64,000 nt of DNA. Origin: Rathayibacter sp. VKM Ac-2760. GTDB lineage: Bacteria > Actinomycetota > Actinomycetes > Actinomycetales > Microbacteriaceae. Shown one piece after another: positions 43,168 through 51,833 of this stretch. How positions within the stretch are numbered: position 1 is the first letter of the stretch; the number at the start of each line of letters is the position of its first letter. The DNA is taken from the NCBI RefSeq assembly GCF_009834185.1, contig NZ_CP047173.1:2542001-2606000 (forward strand), given 5' to 3'. Made by a program: the position numbers and the translations under genes. Below the pieces are notes generated by a model. That model worked only from the letters and a program-made list of their open reading frames with translations. It did not search any database and had not been told where the DNA came from.

Positions 43168-43179
43168 GAAGGGTTCCTC

Positions 43180-43524
43180 ATGAAGATCAGCCAGCTGCGA
43201 CACTTCGTGGTCGTCGCCGAGGAGCTCCACTTCGTGCGCGCCGCCGAGAAGCTCGGCATCTCCCGGAAGAAGCTCGACTCCTCGGTCGCCGCCGTCGAGT
43301 TCGACCTCGGCCGCCCGCTCTTCGAGCCCGGCGCCGCCGCCACGACCCTCACCGCGGCCGGCCGCCAGCGCCTCGCCTCCGCCCGCGAGGAGCTCGCCGA
43401 GCTCGGCGACGAGCCGGAGGAAGCGCCCAAGTCCGGCGGCAAGGCCAAGGCCTCGAAGGGCACCGGCCGCGCCCCCGTCGTCAAGGGCCAGCCCAAGCCC
43501 TACAAGCGCCGCCAGTCCCGCTGA
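43180..43524 (+). CDS. LysR-type HTH domain only, with Lys-rich tail
   Basis: The 114-residue protein begins as a LysR regulator (MKISQLRHFVVVAEELHFVRAAEKLGISRKKLDSSVAAVEFDLGRPLFE, residues 1-50), with the winged HTH and start of the linker helix. The 200-residue effector domain is missing. Instead it ends in a Lys/Gly/Pro-rich basic tail (GGKAKASKGTGRAPVVKGQPKPYKRR). The frame closes cleanly before the tRNA gene, so this is a stable short form rather than an obvious truncation. It might be a constitutive DNA-binding or nucleoid protein (inferred). Confidence 0.75.
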   Translation: MKISQLRHFVVVAEELHFVRAAEKLGISRKKLDSSVAAVEFDLGRPLFEPGAAATTLTAAGRQRLASAREELAELGDEPEEAPKSGGKAKASKGTGRAPVVKGQPKPYKRRQSR

Positions 43525-43546
43525 GCGAGGAGCGCAGGAGATCGAG

Positions 43547-43619
43547 TGGGCCCTACCGGGCTCGAACCGATGACATCCACGGTGTAAACGTGGCGCTCTA
43601 CCAACTGAGCTAAAGGCCC
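43547..43619 (-). tRNA. tRNA-Val (anticodon TAC)
   Basis: The 73-nt cloverleaf is clear: acceptor GGGCCTT pairs with AGGGCCC (one G-U), D arm AGCTCAGTTGGTAGAGC, anticodon stem CCACG/CGTGG with loop TTTACAC (anticodon TAC), and T arm with GTTCGAGCC. Discriminator A; CCA is not encoded. Confidence 0.95.
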
Positions 43620-43687
43620 CCGTCGCGGCCGGGCCGCGGACGATCGGATCGATCCTACGACACGGCTCGCAGCGCTACTCTCGGCGC

Positions 43688-44383
43688 ATGGCGGACACGG
43701 ACGACGGGCGAGCGAGGCGCCGGGCCGAGAGCCGCTGGCCGGCCTCCGCGGCGATCCTCGTGGCCGTCGCGCTCAACCTCGTCGGGCACGACTCCAGCAC
43801 CTCGGTCGTCCGGATCGCCGCGGCGGTCCTCACTCTCGCGCTGCTGATCCCGCTCTTCGTCGTGAACCCGCGCCGCTTCGACACCGAGACCCGCTGGTCG
43901 CGCGGGGTGTCGATCGCCCTCGCGGTCGTCCTCGCTGCGGCGAACCAGGTCAACGTCGTCCGGGTCGTGGTCGACCTCGTCGACGGATCCGCGGACGGCC
44001 CGCTGCTGCTGCTCACCGCGCTGCAGGTCTGGGTGACCAACGTCGTCGCCTACGCGCTGATCTTCTGGGAGCTCGATCGCGGTGGCCCTGTCTCGCGCGG
44101 CACGCTCGAGCGCTCGCAGCTGCCGCCCGCCGACTTCGCCTTCCCGCAGGACACCTACCGCGACACCGTCAGCGAGGTGGCGGTCGGCTCCTCCGAGAAG
44201 GCCGACTGGCGCCCGGGCTTCGTCGACTACCTCTACGTCTCCACGACGAACACGATGGCGTTCAGCCCCACCGACACCATGCCCCTGTCCAGCCGGGTCA
44301 AGCTCCTGATGGCCCTCGAGGGCTTCACCGGCTTCGTCCTGCTGGCCCTGGTCATCTCCCGAGCGGTCAACATCCTCAACTGA
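43688..44383 (+). CDS. Membrane protein with about six helices, ion-channel-like C terminus
   Basis: The 231-residue protein has hydrophobic segments near residues 20-35, 42-60, 75-93, 103-125 and 205-228. The conserved-looking stretch DYLYVSTTNTMAFSPTDTMPLSSRVKLLMALEGFTGFVLLALVISRAVNIL resembles two-helix ion-channel pore regions and is typical of an actinobacterial DUF1345-like family. I cannot assign a substrate. It has its own promoter space after the tRNA gene. Confidence 0.7.
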   Translation: MADTDDGRARRRAESRWPASAAILVAVALNLVGHDSSTSVVRIAAAVLTLALLIPLFVVNPRRFDTETRWSRGVSIALAVVLAAANQVNVVRVVVDLVDGSADGPLLLLTALQVWVTNVVAYALIFWELDRGGPVSRGTLERSQLPPADFAFPQDTYRDTVSEVAVGSSEKADWRPGFVDYLYVSTTNTMAFSPTDTMPLSSRVKLLMALEGFTGFVLLALVISRAVNILN

Positions 44384-44413
44384 CCCTCGGGACGTTCACG
44401 CACGGCAGCAGTC

Positions 44414-44474
44414 CGCGAGATGCCACTTGTGCACGCGACACGCCGCGAAAGGCGGTCACAAGTGGCATCTCGCG
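44414..44474. repeat. Perfect 18-bp inverted repeat with 25-bp loop (copy 2)
   Basis: CGCGAGATGCCACTTGTG (44414-44431) and its exact reverse complement (44457-44474) flank a 25-bp loop that shares CGCGACACGCCG with the copy at 26093. It lies between convergent gene ends and could terminate both transcripts. Confidence 0.9.
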
Positions 44475-44481
44475 GAGAGCG

Positions 44482-44955
44482 TCAGGCGTGGGCCGGAGTG
44501 AGCGCGTCGATCGCGGCGCGGTAGTCGTCGATCGAGCGGGCCTCGCCGGGGGCCGTGATGAAGGTGTCGCGGATGACGCCCTCCTTGTCGATGAGGAAGG
44601 TCGCGCGCGTCGCGTAGCCCTTGCCCTCGAGGAAGACGCCGTACTGCTTCGCGACATCGCCGTGCGGCCAGAAGTCGGAGAGCAGCGTGAAGTCGTAGCC
44701 CTGCTTCTCGCCCCAGGCGCGCAGGGTGTGCTTGGAGTCGACCGAGAGGCCGATCAGCTCGACGTCCGCGTGCTCGAACAGGGCGAGGTTCTCGCGCAGT
44801 GCGCAGAACTCGCCGGTGCAGGTGCCGGAGAAGGCGAGCGGGAAGAAGACGAGGGCGACGTTGCGCCGCCCGTGGAAGTCGCCGAGCTGGATGCGCTCGC
44901 CATACTGGTTCGCGAGTTCGAAGTCGGGAGCCAGCGTGAGCTTCTCGAGAGCCAT
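44482..44955 (-). CDS. Peroxiredoxin (AhpE/BCP-like)
   Basis: The 157-residue thiol peroxidase shows LAPDFELANQYGERIQLGDF, the peroxidatic cysteine motif FFPLAFSGTCTGEFCALREN and FLIDKEGVIRDTFIT. The second cysteine four residues later could be the resolving one. The ATG at 44955 has AAGGA upstream; an ATG six codons earlier is possible. TAGCAT about 50 bp upstream on the minus strand (45010-45005) fits a -10. Confidence 0.9.
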   Translation of the reverse strand: MALEKLTLAPDFELANQYGERIQLGDFHGRRNVALVFFPLAFSGTCTGEFCALRENLALFEHADVELIGLSVDSKHTLRAWGEKQGYDFTLLSDFWPHGDVAKQYGVFLEGKGYATRATFLIDKEGVIRDTFITAPGEARSIDDYRAAIDALTPAHA

Positions 44956-45297
44956 CGGACGATGTCCTTCCATGCGCACGAATGTCGCGCGAGCACAAGG
45001 GGCAATGCTAGACCCGCTCCGGCCGTCGACCAAGGAAGAGCCGAACACCGGTCGGGAACCGGACCGCCGATCGGACCGCCGACCCGGCGGCCGACCAGGC
45101 CGCTGGACGCGCTCCCGCTGGAGAAATCCCACAGTGCCCTGTGCGCATCCGTCGTGGATCGCCACACATGCCCGGAATCGCTAGGCTGACACGGGTGCCC
45201 GCGCGCCGCTCGTCATCCGAGAATCCTGCGCGCGGATCCGCACCGCTTCATGAGAGTGATGTCTCGGGCACGATCTGCCCCCAGAGAGAGGTCGAGG
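44956..45297. promoter_or_regulatory. Divergent promoter region of peroxiredoxin and aceE
   Basis: No gene is seen in these 342 bp. For aceE, TCGCCA (45159-45164) and TAGGCT (45182-45187) with a 17-bp spacer form a plausible promoter, giving a leader of about 105 nt. For the peroxiredoxin, minus-strand TAGCAT at 45010-45005 is a plausible -10. The middle is very GC-rich with imperfect CCGGTCGG/CCGACCGG-like repeats. Confidence 0.5.
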
Positions 45298-48024
45298 GTG
45301 ACTGTTAACGATCAGGACCCGTATTCCGTCGGACACGTCGACTCGGATCCCGAGGAAACGTCGGAGTGGAACGAGTCGCTGGACGCGCTCGTCGAGGAGC
45401 GGGGTGCCGGTCGCGGACGCGACGTCATGCTCAGCCTCCTCAAGCGCTCCAAGGAGCTGCACCTCGGCGTTCCGATGGTGCCGACCACGGACTACATCAA
45501 CACCATCGCGGCCGAGAACGAGCCCGACTTCCCCGGTGACGAGGACGTCGAGCGCCGCTACCGCGCCTGGATCCGCTGGAACGCGGCCATCCTCGTGCAC
45601 CGCGCGCAGCGCCCCGGCATCGGCGTCGGCGGGCACATCTCGACCTACGCGTCGAGCGCCTCGCTCTACGAGGTCGGCTTCAACCACTTCTTCCGCGGCC
45701 AGGACCACCCGGGCGGCGGCGACCAGATCTTCATCCAGGGCCACGCCTCCCCCGGCCCCTACGCGCGCGCCTTCCTCGAGGGCCGCCTGAGCGAGCACCA
45801 GCTCGACGGGTTCCGCCAGGAGAAGTCGCACCAGGGCGGCGGGCTCTCCAGCTACCCGCACCCGCGCCTCATGCCGGAGTTCTGGCAGTTCCCGACCGTG
45901 TCGATGGGCCTCGGCCCGATCAACGCGATCTACCAGGCGCAGGCGAACAAGTACCTCACCAACCGCGGCATCAAGGACGCCTCCGACCAGCAGGTCTGGG
46001 CGTTCCTCGGCGACGGCGAGATGGACGAGGTCGAGTCGCGCGGTCAGCTCCAGGTCGCCGCGAACGACGGCCTCGACAACCTGAACTTCATCGTCAACTG
46101 CAACCTGCAGCGCCTCGACGGACCGGTCCGCGGCAACGGCAAGATCGTCCAGGAGCTGGAGTCGTTCTTCCGCGGCGCCGGCTGGAACGTCATCAAGCTC
46201 ATCTGGGGCCGCGAGTGGGACGACCTGCTCGCCCGCGACACCGAGGGCGCGCTGCTCGACCTGATGAACAAGACGCCGGACGGCGACTTCCAGACCTTCA
46301 AGACCGAGGACGGCGCGTACGTCCGCGAGAACTTCTTCGGCCGCGACGAGCGCGCGAAGAAGCTCGTCGAGGACTACAGCGACGAGCAGATCTGGGGCCT
46401 GCGCCGCGGTGGTCACGACTACCGCAAGATCTACGCCGCCATGAAGGCCGCGACGGAGCACAAGGGCCAGCCGACCGTCATCCTCGCGCACACCATCAAG
46501 GGCTACGGTCTCGGCCGCAGCTTCGAGGGCCGCAACGCGACCCACCAGATGAAGAAGATGACGCTCGACAACCTGAAGGGCTTCCGCGACACCATGCGGA
46601 TCCCGATCACGGATGCGCAGCTCGAGGAGAACCCCTACCTCCCGCCGTACTACCACCCCGGTCAGGGCGACGAGGCGATCGAGTACATGCAGGAGCGCCG
46701 CCGCGCGCTCGGCGGCTACCTGCCCGAGCGCCGGTCGAAGTACACGCAGCTGTCGCTGCCGGACGACTCGGCCTACAAGATCGGCAAGAAGGGCTCCGGG
46801 ACGCAGGAGATCGCCACCACCATGGCGTTCGTCCGCATCCTCAAGGACATCCTGCGCTCGAAGGACTTCGGCAACCGCGTCGTCCCGATCATCCCCGACG
46901 AGGCCCGCACCTTCGGCATGGACGCGTTCTTCCCGAACGCGAAGATCTACAACCCGCGCGGTCAGCACTACACGTCGGTCGACCGCGAGTTGCTCCTGGC
47001 CTACAAGGAGAGCCCGCAGGGCCAGATCCTGCACGTCGGCATCAACGAGGCGGGCGCCCTCGCGGCGTTCACCGCGGTCGGTACGTCCTACTCGACGCAG
47101 GGCGAGCCGCTCATCCCGGTCTACGTCTTCTACTCGATGTTCGGCTTCCAGCGCACGGCCGACGCGATCTGGGCGGCGGGCGACATGATGGCCCGCGGCT
47201 TCATGATCGCGGCGACCGCCGGTCGCACGACGCTGACCGGTGAGGGCCTCCAGCACGCGGACGGCCACTCGCCGATCCTCGCCGCCACCAACCCGGCCGT
47301 CGTCAGCTACGACCCGGCGTACAGCTACGAGATCGCGCACATCGTGCAGTCCGGTCTCGAGCGGATGTACGGCGGGAAGCACCCGGAGCCGAACGTCATG
47401 TACTACGTGACGGTCTACAACGAGCCGATCGTGCACCCGAAGGAGCCCGAGGACGTGGACGTGGACGGCATCGTCCGCGGCATCCACCGCGTCTCCTGGG
47501 GTCAGTGGGACGGCCCGAAGGCCCAGCTGCTCGCGTCCGGCGTCGCCGTGCCGTGGGCGATCGAGGCGCAGAAGCTCCTCGCCGAGGACTGGGGAGTCTC
47601 GGCCGACGTCTGGTCGGTCACCTCGTGGAACGAGCTGCGGCGCGACGGCATCCAGGCCGAGCACCACAACTTCCTCTACCCCGAGGACGAGGCGCAGGTC
47701 CCCTACGTCACGCAGAAGCTCGCCGACGCGAAGGGCCCCTTCGTCGCCGTCTCGGACTTCTCGCACCAGGTGCCGGACCAGCTGCGCCAGTTCATCCCGG
47801 GCGACTTCGCGACGCTCGGAGCGGACGACTTCGGCTTCTCGGACACCCGCGCGGCCGCGCGCCGCCACTTCAAGATCGACGGTCCGTCGGTCGTGGTGCG
47901 CACGCTGCAGCTGCTCGCCAAGCGCGGCGAGGTCGACCCCTCGCTCGCCGCCCAGGCGATCCAGAAGTACAGCCTCCACGACGTGAACGCCGGCACCACC
48001 GGCAACGCGGGCGGCGAGAGCTGA
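45298..48024 (+). CDS. aceE: Pyruvate dehydrogenase E1 component (homodimeric type)
   Basis: AceE is the thiamine-diphosphate decarboxylase of the pyruvate dehydrogenase complex, producing acetyl units that feed the fatty acid genes downstream. The 908-residue protein has the homodimeric E1 layout: YINTIAAENEPDFPGD, GVGGHISTYASSASLYEVG, the ThDP motif GDGEMDEVESRGQL...NCNLQRLDGP, and the C-terminal transketolase half with IPDEARTFGMDAFFP and YYVTVYNEP. The GTG at 45298 has GAGAGG six bases upstream. E2 and E3 are not in the window. Confidence 0.96.
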   Translation: MTVNDQDPYSVGHVDSDPEETSEWNESLDALVEERGAGRGRDVMLSLLKRSKELHLGVPMVPTTDYINTIAAENEPDFPGDEDVERRYRAWIRWNAAILVHRAQRPGIGVGGHISTYASSASLYEVGFNHFFRGQDHPGGGDQIFIQGHASPGPYARAFLEGRLSEHQLDGFRQEKSHQGGGLSSYPHPRLMPEFWQFPTVSMGLGPINAIYQAQANKYLTNRGIKDASDQQVWAFLGDGEMDEVESRGQLQVAANDGLDNLNFIVNCNLQRLDGPVRGNGKIVQELESFFRGAGWNVIKLIWGREWDDLLARDTEGALLDLMNKTPDGDFQTFKTEDGAYVRENFFGRDERAKKLVEDYSDEQIWGLRRGGHDYRKIYAAMKAATEHKGQPTVILAHTIKGYGLGRSFEGRNATHQMKKMTLDNLKGFRDTMRIPITDAQLEENPYLPPYYHPGQGDEAIEYMQERRRALGGYLPERRSKYTQLSLPDDSAYKIGKKGSGTQEIATTMAFVRILKDILRSKDFGNRVVPIIPDEARTFGMDAFFPNAKIYNPRGQHYTSVDRELLLAYKESPQGQILHVGINEAGALAAFTAVGTSYSTQGEPLIPVYVFYSMFGFQRTADAIWAAGDMMARGFMIAATAGRTTLTGEGLQHADGHSPILAATNPAVVSYDPAYSYEIAHIVQSGLERMYGGKHPEPNVMYYVTVYNEPIVHPKEPEDVDVDGIVRGIHRVSWGQWDGPKAQLLASGVAVPWAIEAQKLLAEDWGVSADVWSVTSWNELRRDGIQAEHHNFLYPEDEAQVPYVTQKLADAKGPFVAVSDFSHQVPDQLRQFIPGDFATLGADDFGFSDTRAAARRHFKIDGPSVVVRTLQLLAKRGEVDPSLAAQAIQKYSLHDVNAGTTGNAGGES

Positions 48025-48035
48025 CGGACGGCTCG

Positions 48036-49310
48036 GTGCTCTCCTCCGACGACGCTCGGTCGGCGCAGGGAACAGCCCCTTCCGCGGAGCGTCCGGCCAC
48101 CCGGCCGGGCGCTCCGCGCACGAAGGAGCAGACTCTCGCCTGGCTCCGGACCCTCTCGGGCGAGCTGTCCACGCAGACCATCCAGAAGCTCGAGGACACG
48201 CTGCCCTGGTACGGCAGCATGCCCCCGGGCCGCCGCTCCGCCGTGGGCATGGTCGCGCAGGCCGGCATCACCTCGTTCATCTCCTGGTTCGACGACCCCT
48301 CGGCGACGCCGTGGATCGCCGCCGACGTGTTCGGAGCCGCTCCTCGCGAGCTGCTCCGCTCCGTCTCGCTCACCCAGACCCTCCAGCTGATCAAGGTCAC
48401 CGTCGAGGTGGTGGAGGAGCGGATCGCGAACCGCGGCGAGGATCTGCGCGAGGCGATCCTGCTCTACTCGCGCGAGATCGCCTTCGCCGCTGCCGACGTC
48501 TACGCCCGGGCCGCCGAGGCCCGCGGACTGTGGGACGCACGGCTCGAGGCCCTCGTCGTCGACTCGATCCTCACCGGCGAGGCCGACGACGAGCTGCCGA
48601 GCCGCATCGCGGCTCTCGGCTGGCACGGGCACGGCGAGGTCGCGGTGCTCGTGGGCACCGCGCCGAAGATGCTCGACGTCGACCAGCTCCGCCGCACCGC
48701 CCGGCACATGAGCGCCGACGTGCTGATCGGCGTGCAGGGCAGCCGGCTCGTGCTGGTGATCGGCCGCGCAGAACCGAGCGAGAACGCGACGGAGGAGAGC
48801 GGACCGCCGGTCGCCTTCCTCGAGATCGCGAACGCGCTCGAGCCGGGCTTCGGCACCGGCCACCTGGTCCTCGGCCACGAGGTGCCGACGCTCGTCGAGG
48901 CCTCGCGCAGCGCCCGCGCCGCCCTGGCCGGCTTCGCGGTCGCCCGCTCCTGGCGCAACGCCCCGCGGCCGGTCAGCGCCGACGACCTGCTGCCCGAGCG
49001 CGCCCTCGCCGGCGACCCGCTCGCCCGGCAGAGCCTGATCACCCAGATCTACAAGCCGCTGCAGAAGCACTCGACCGAGCTGCTCACCACGCTGTGGGCC
49101 TACCTCGACAACGGCCGCTCGCTCGAGGCGACGGCCCGCGAGCTCTTCGTGCATCCCAACACCGTCCGCTACCGCCTGAAGCGGGTGGCGGAGGTGATCG
49201 GCTGGGACGCGACGGGTGCCCGCGAGGCGCTCATCCTCCAGTCGGCGCTCATCCTCGGCTCGATGAGCGACCCGGACGGGGCGGTCCGCCGCCGTCCGAC
49301 CCGCAAGTGA
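48036..49310 (+). CDS. PucR-type regulator of fatty acid synthesis (FasR-like)
   Basis: The 424-residue protein has a GGDEF-like central domain and a C-terminal HTH_30 helix region (LDNGRSLEATARELFVHPNTVRYRLKRVAEVIGW), but lacks the N-terminal PucR sensor domain. In Streptomyces the regulator in this position, FasR, activates fabD-fabH-acpP-fabF; the identical gene order here supports the same role. The GTG at 48036 lies 12 bp after aceE, with no strong ribosome site. An inverted repeat at 49344 is its candidate target. Confidence 0.85.
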   Translation: MLSSDDARSAQGTAPSAERPATRPGAPRTKEQTLAWLRTLSGELSTQTIQKLEDTLPWYGSMPPGRRSAVGMVAQAGITSFISWFDDPSATPWIAADVFGAAPRELLRSVSLTQTLQLIKVTVEVVEERIANRGEDLREAILLYSREIAFAAADVYARAAEARGLWDARLEALVVDSILTGEADDELPSRIAALGWHGHGEVAVLVGTAPKMLDVDQLRRTARHMSADVLIGVQGSRLVLVIGRAEPSENATEESGPPVAFLEIANALEPGFGTGHLVLGHEVPTLVEASRSARAALAGFAVARSWRNAPRPVSADDLLPERALAGDPLARQSLITQIYKPLQKHSTELLTTLWAYLDNGRSLEATARELFVHPNTVRYRLKRVAEVIGWDATGAREALILQSALILGSMSDPDGAVRRRPTRK

Positions 49311-49343
49311 GCCGTCGCCTCCTCGCACCCCGTTGTAGAACCG

Positions 49344-49360
49344 CCACAAGCTCCTTGTGG
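49344..49360. promoter_or_regulatory. CCACAAG-n3-CTTGTGG palindrome before fabD
   Basis: A perfect 7-bp inverted repeat with a 3-bp spacer lies 56-72 bp before the fabD start, inside the only gap between the FasR-like gene and the fab operon. TTGTCA at 49362 could be a -35, but no good -10 follows. Confidence 0.5.
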
Positions 49361-49415
49361 TTTGTCAGTACCTCAGAGCGCCGCACGAACCGGCGCGGAT
49401 CGGAAGACTGAAAGC

Positions 49416-50339
49416 GTGATCGTCGTCGTCGCCCCGGGTCAGGGCTCCCAGACCCCCGGATTCCTCGAGCCCTGGCTCGCCGTCCCCTCGGTGGCCGAGC
49501 AGGTCGCCGCGCACTCGGAGGCGGTCGGCATCGACCTCGCCGCGCACGGCACCGTCTCGGACGCGGACACGATTCGCGACACCGCGGTCGCCCAGCCGCT
49601 GATCGTCTCCGCCGGACTCGTCAGCCTGGCCTCTCTGCTGGAGGGCGGCCGCCGCGAGCGCATCGCGGGCATCGCCGGCCACTCCGTCGGCGAGATCACG
49701 GCCGCGGCCGGCGCCGGAGTGCTCTCCGAGCCCGACGCCCTCGTCTTCGTCCGCGAGCGGGCCCGCGCGATGGCGGCCGCGGCCGCCGCGACGCCGACCG
49801 CGATGAGCGCCGTCCTCGGCGGCGACGAGGAGGCGCTGCTCGCCCGCCTCGACGAGCTCGGCCTCGAGCCGGCCAACTACAACGGCGGCGGCCAGATCGT
49901 CGTCGCCGGCGCCGTCGACGCCCTCCAGGCGCTGAAGGACGAGCCCGTCCGCGGCACCCGCGTCGTCCCGCTCCAGGTCGCCGGAGCGTTCCACACCCGC
50001 TACATGGCGCCGGCCCGCGACGCGCTCGCCGACGTGGCCGCCTCGATCACCCCGGCCGACCCGACGCTGCGCCTCTGGACGAACCGCGACGGCTCGGTCG
50101 TCGACTCCGGCGCCCGCTTCCTCGAGCTGCTCGTCGGCCAGGTCGCCTCCCCGGTCCGCTGGGACCTCTGCATGGCGGCCTTCGCCGAGGCGGGCGTCAC
50201 CGGACTGATCGAGCTGGCCCCCGCGGGTGCCCTCGTCGGTCTCGCCAAGCGCGGCCTCAAGGGCCTGCCGACCCTCGCGATCAAGACCCCCGACGACCTC
50301 GACGCCGCCCGCGCCTTCATCGACGAGCACGCCGCCTAG
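49416..50339 (+). CDS. fabD: Malonyl-CoA:ACP transacylase
   Basis: FabD transfers malonyl from CoA to ACP. The 307-residue protein shows VVAPGQGSQTPGFLEPW, the active-site serine in AGHSVGEITAAAGAG (about residues 88-100), and the later histidine in QVAGAFHTRYM. The GTG at 49416 is chosen because the family sequence starts there. It heads the fabD-fabH-acpP-fabF operon and is 12 bp from fabH. Confidence 0.96.
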   Translation: MIVVVAPGQGSQTPGFLEPWLAVPSVAEQVAAHSEAVGIDLAAHGTVSDADTIRDTAVAQPLIVSAGLVSLASLLEGGRRERIAGIAGHSVGEITAAAGAGVLSEPDALVFVRERARAMAAAAAATPTAMSAVLGGDEEALLARLDELGLEPANYNGGGQIVVAGAVDALQALKDEPVRGTRVVPLQVAGAFHTRYMAPARDALADVAASITPADPTLRLWTNRDGSVVDSGARFLELLVGQVASPVRWDLCMAAFAEAGVTGLIELAPAGALVGLAKRGLKGLPTLAIKTPDDLDAARAFIDEHAA

Positions 50340-50351
50340 CAGGAGAGACCC

Positions 50352-51356
50352 ATGACGACCCCTTCCCTCACCCAGTCCAGCGGCAGCCAGTACACCCGCA
50401 TCCTCGGCATCGGCGCGGCGCGCGGCGATCTCGTCGTGCCGAACGACGACCTCGTCGGCCCGATCAACTCCTCCGACGAGTGGATCCGCCAGCGCACCGG
50501 CATCATCGAGCGCCGCCGCGCGTCCGCCGACGTCCAGGCCGTCGACCTCGCCACCACCGCGGCACTCGAGGCGATCGAGAAGGCCGGCATCCGCGCCGAC
50601 CAGATCGGCCTCGTGCTGGTGTCGACCATCAGCAACACGGTGCAGACCCCGTCACTCGCGGCGCTGCTCGCCGAGCGGATCGGCGCCAACCCCGCCCCCG
50701 CCTACGACATCTCCGCCGCGTGCGCCGGCTACACCTACGGCATCGCTCAGGCCGACTCGTTCGTCCGCTCCGGCCTCGCCGAGTACGTCCTCGTCGTGGG
50801 CGCCGAGAAGCTGTCCGACATCGTGAAGTCGACCGACCGCAGCATCTCCTTCCTCCTCGCCGACGGCGCGGGCGCGGCGATCGTCGGCCCGAGCGACACC
50901 GCCGGCATCTCGAAGACCGTCTGGGGCTCCGACGGCTCCAAGTGGGACACCGTCGGCATGGACAACCCGCTCGCCGCCTACCGCGACGGCGTCGCCGAGT
51001 GGCCGACCCTGCGCCAGGACGGCCCGTCCGTCTTCCGCTGGGCGGTCTGGGAGATGGCCAAGGTCGCCAAGCAGGCCCTCGCCGAGGCGGGCGTCCAGCC
51101 CGAGGACCTCGCCGCCTTCATCCCGCACCAGGCGAACATGCGCATCATCGACGAGCTCGCGAAGCAGCTCAAGCTGCCCGAGTCCGTCGCCATCGGCCGC
51201 GACATCGAGACGACCGGCAACACGTCGGCCGCCTCCATCCCGCTAGCGACCCACCGCCTGCTCGAGGAGCACCCCGAGCTCAGCGGCGGACTCGCCCTCC
51301 AGATCGGATTCGGCGCCGGACTCGTCTTCGGCGCGCAGGTCGTGGTGCTCCCGTAG
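50352..51356 (+). CDS. fabH: Beta-ketoacyl-ACP synthase III
   Basis: FabH starts fatty acid chains by condensing an acyl-CoA primer with malonyl-ACP. The 334-residue protein has the Cys-His-Asn triad: DISAACAGYTYG, FIPHQANMRIID and TTGNTSAASIPLA. The TRILGIGAARGD start and SDEWIRQRTGI are typical. AGGAGA precedes the ATG. In branched-chain-lipid Actinobacteria the primer is usually a branched acyl-CoA, which sequence alone cannot show. Confidence 0.96.
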   Translation: MTTPSLTQSSGSQYTRILGIGAARGDLVVPNDDLVGPINSSDEWIRQRTGIIERRRASADVQAVDLATTAALEAIEKAGIRADQIGLVLVSTISNTVQTPSLAALLAERIGANPAPAYDISAACAGYTYGIAQADSFVRSGLAEYVLVVGAEKLSDIVKSTDRSISFLLADGAGAAIVGPSDTAGISKTVWGSDGSKWDTVGMDNPLAAYRDGVAEWPTLRQDGPSVFRWAVWEMAKVAKQALAEAGVQPEDLAAFIPHQANMRIIDELAKQLKLPESVAIGRDIETTGNTSAASIPLATHRLLEEHPELSGGLALQIGFGAGLVFGAQVVVLP

Positions 51357-51483
51357 GGGGCGCAGGGCCACCCCTAAACTGACCTACGGTCACACGACGA
51401 ACACCTGATCTCGACCACCACCGATCTCGACGACACCCCGATCTCGAAGACTCGCTGATCGAACACCCCTCAAGGAGAGAACC

Positions 51484-51732
51484 ATGGCACTGTCCAACGA
51501 AGAAGTCCTCGCCGGCCTGGCCGAGCTGGTCAACGACGAGACCGGCATCGCGACCGATTCCGTCGAGATGGACAAGTCGTTCACCGACGACCTCGACATC
51601 GACTCCATCTCGATGATGACGATCGTCGTCAACGCCGAGGAGAAGTTCGACGTGAAGATCCCGGACGACGAGGTCAAGAACCTCAAGACGGTCGGCGACG
51701 CGGTCACCTTCATCGTCAAGGCCTCCGAGTAG
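51484..51732 (+). CDS. acpP: Acyl carrier protein
   Basis: The 82-residue acidic helical protein has the phosphopantetheine-attachment serine in DDLDIDSISMM (about residue 40) and the VKNLKTVGDAV C-terminal helix. AAGGAGAG precedes the ATG, an excellent ribosome site as expected for a very abundant protein. The 127-bp gap after fabH and the hairpin after the gene may help set its high expression. Confidence 0.97.
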   Translation: MALSNEEVLAGLAELVNDETGIATDSVEMDKSFTDDLDIDSISMMTIVVNAEEKFDVKIPDDEVKNLKTVGDAVTFIVKASE

Positions 51733-51756
51733 CCTCCCCCCGCACCCCGGCCTCGT

Positions 51757-51798
51757 GGCGCACCCCGGAACCGGCTGACCGCCCGGCCGGGGTGCGCC
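51757..51798 (+). terminator. 12-bp hairpin between acpP and fabF
   Basis: GGCGCACCCCGG (51757-51768) and its exact reverse complement (51787-51798) enclose an 18-base loop. There is no T run. It probably acts as a partial terminator or mRNA stabiliser so that ACP is made in excess over FabF. Confidence 0.55.
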
Positions 51799-51833
51799 CG
51801 GCACCCACCCGTCACGGAACAGAGATCGTCGTC

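Noticed and set aside
45181..47979. A 932-codon open frame on the minus strand opposite aceE
   Set aside because: It is a codon-bias shadow of a highly conserved gene in very GC-rich DNA; the translation is low-complexity and matches no family.
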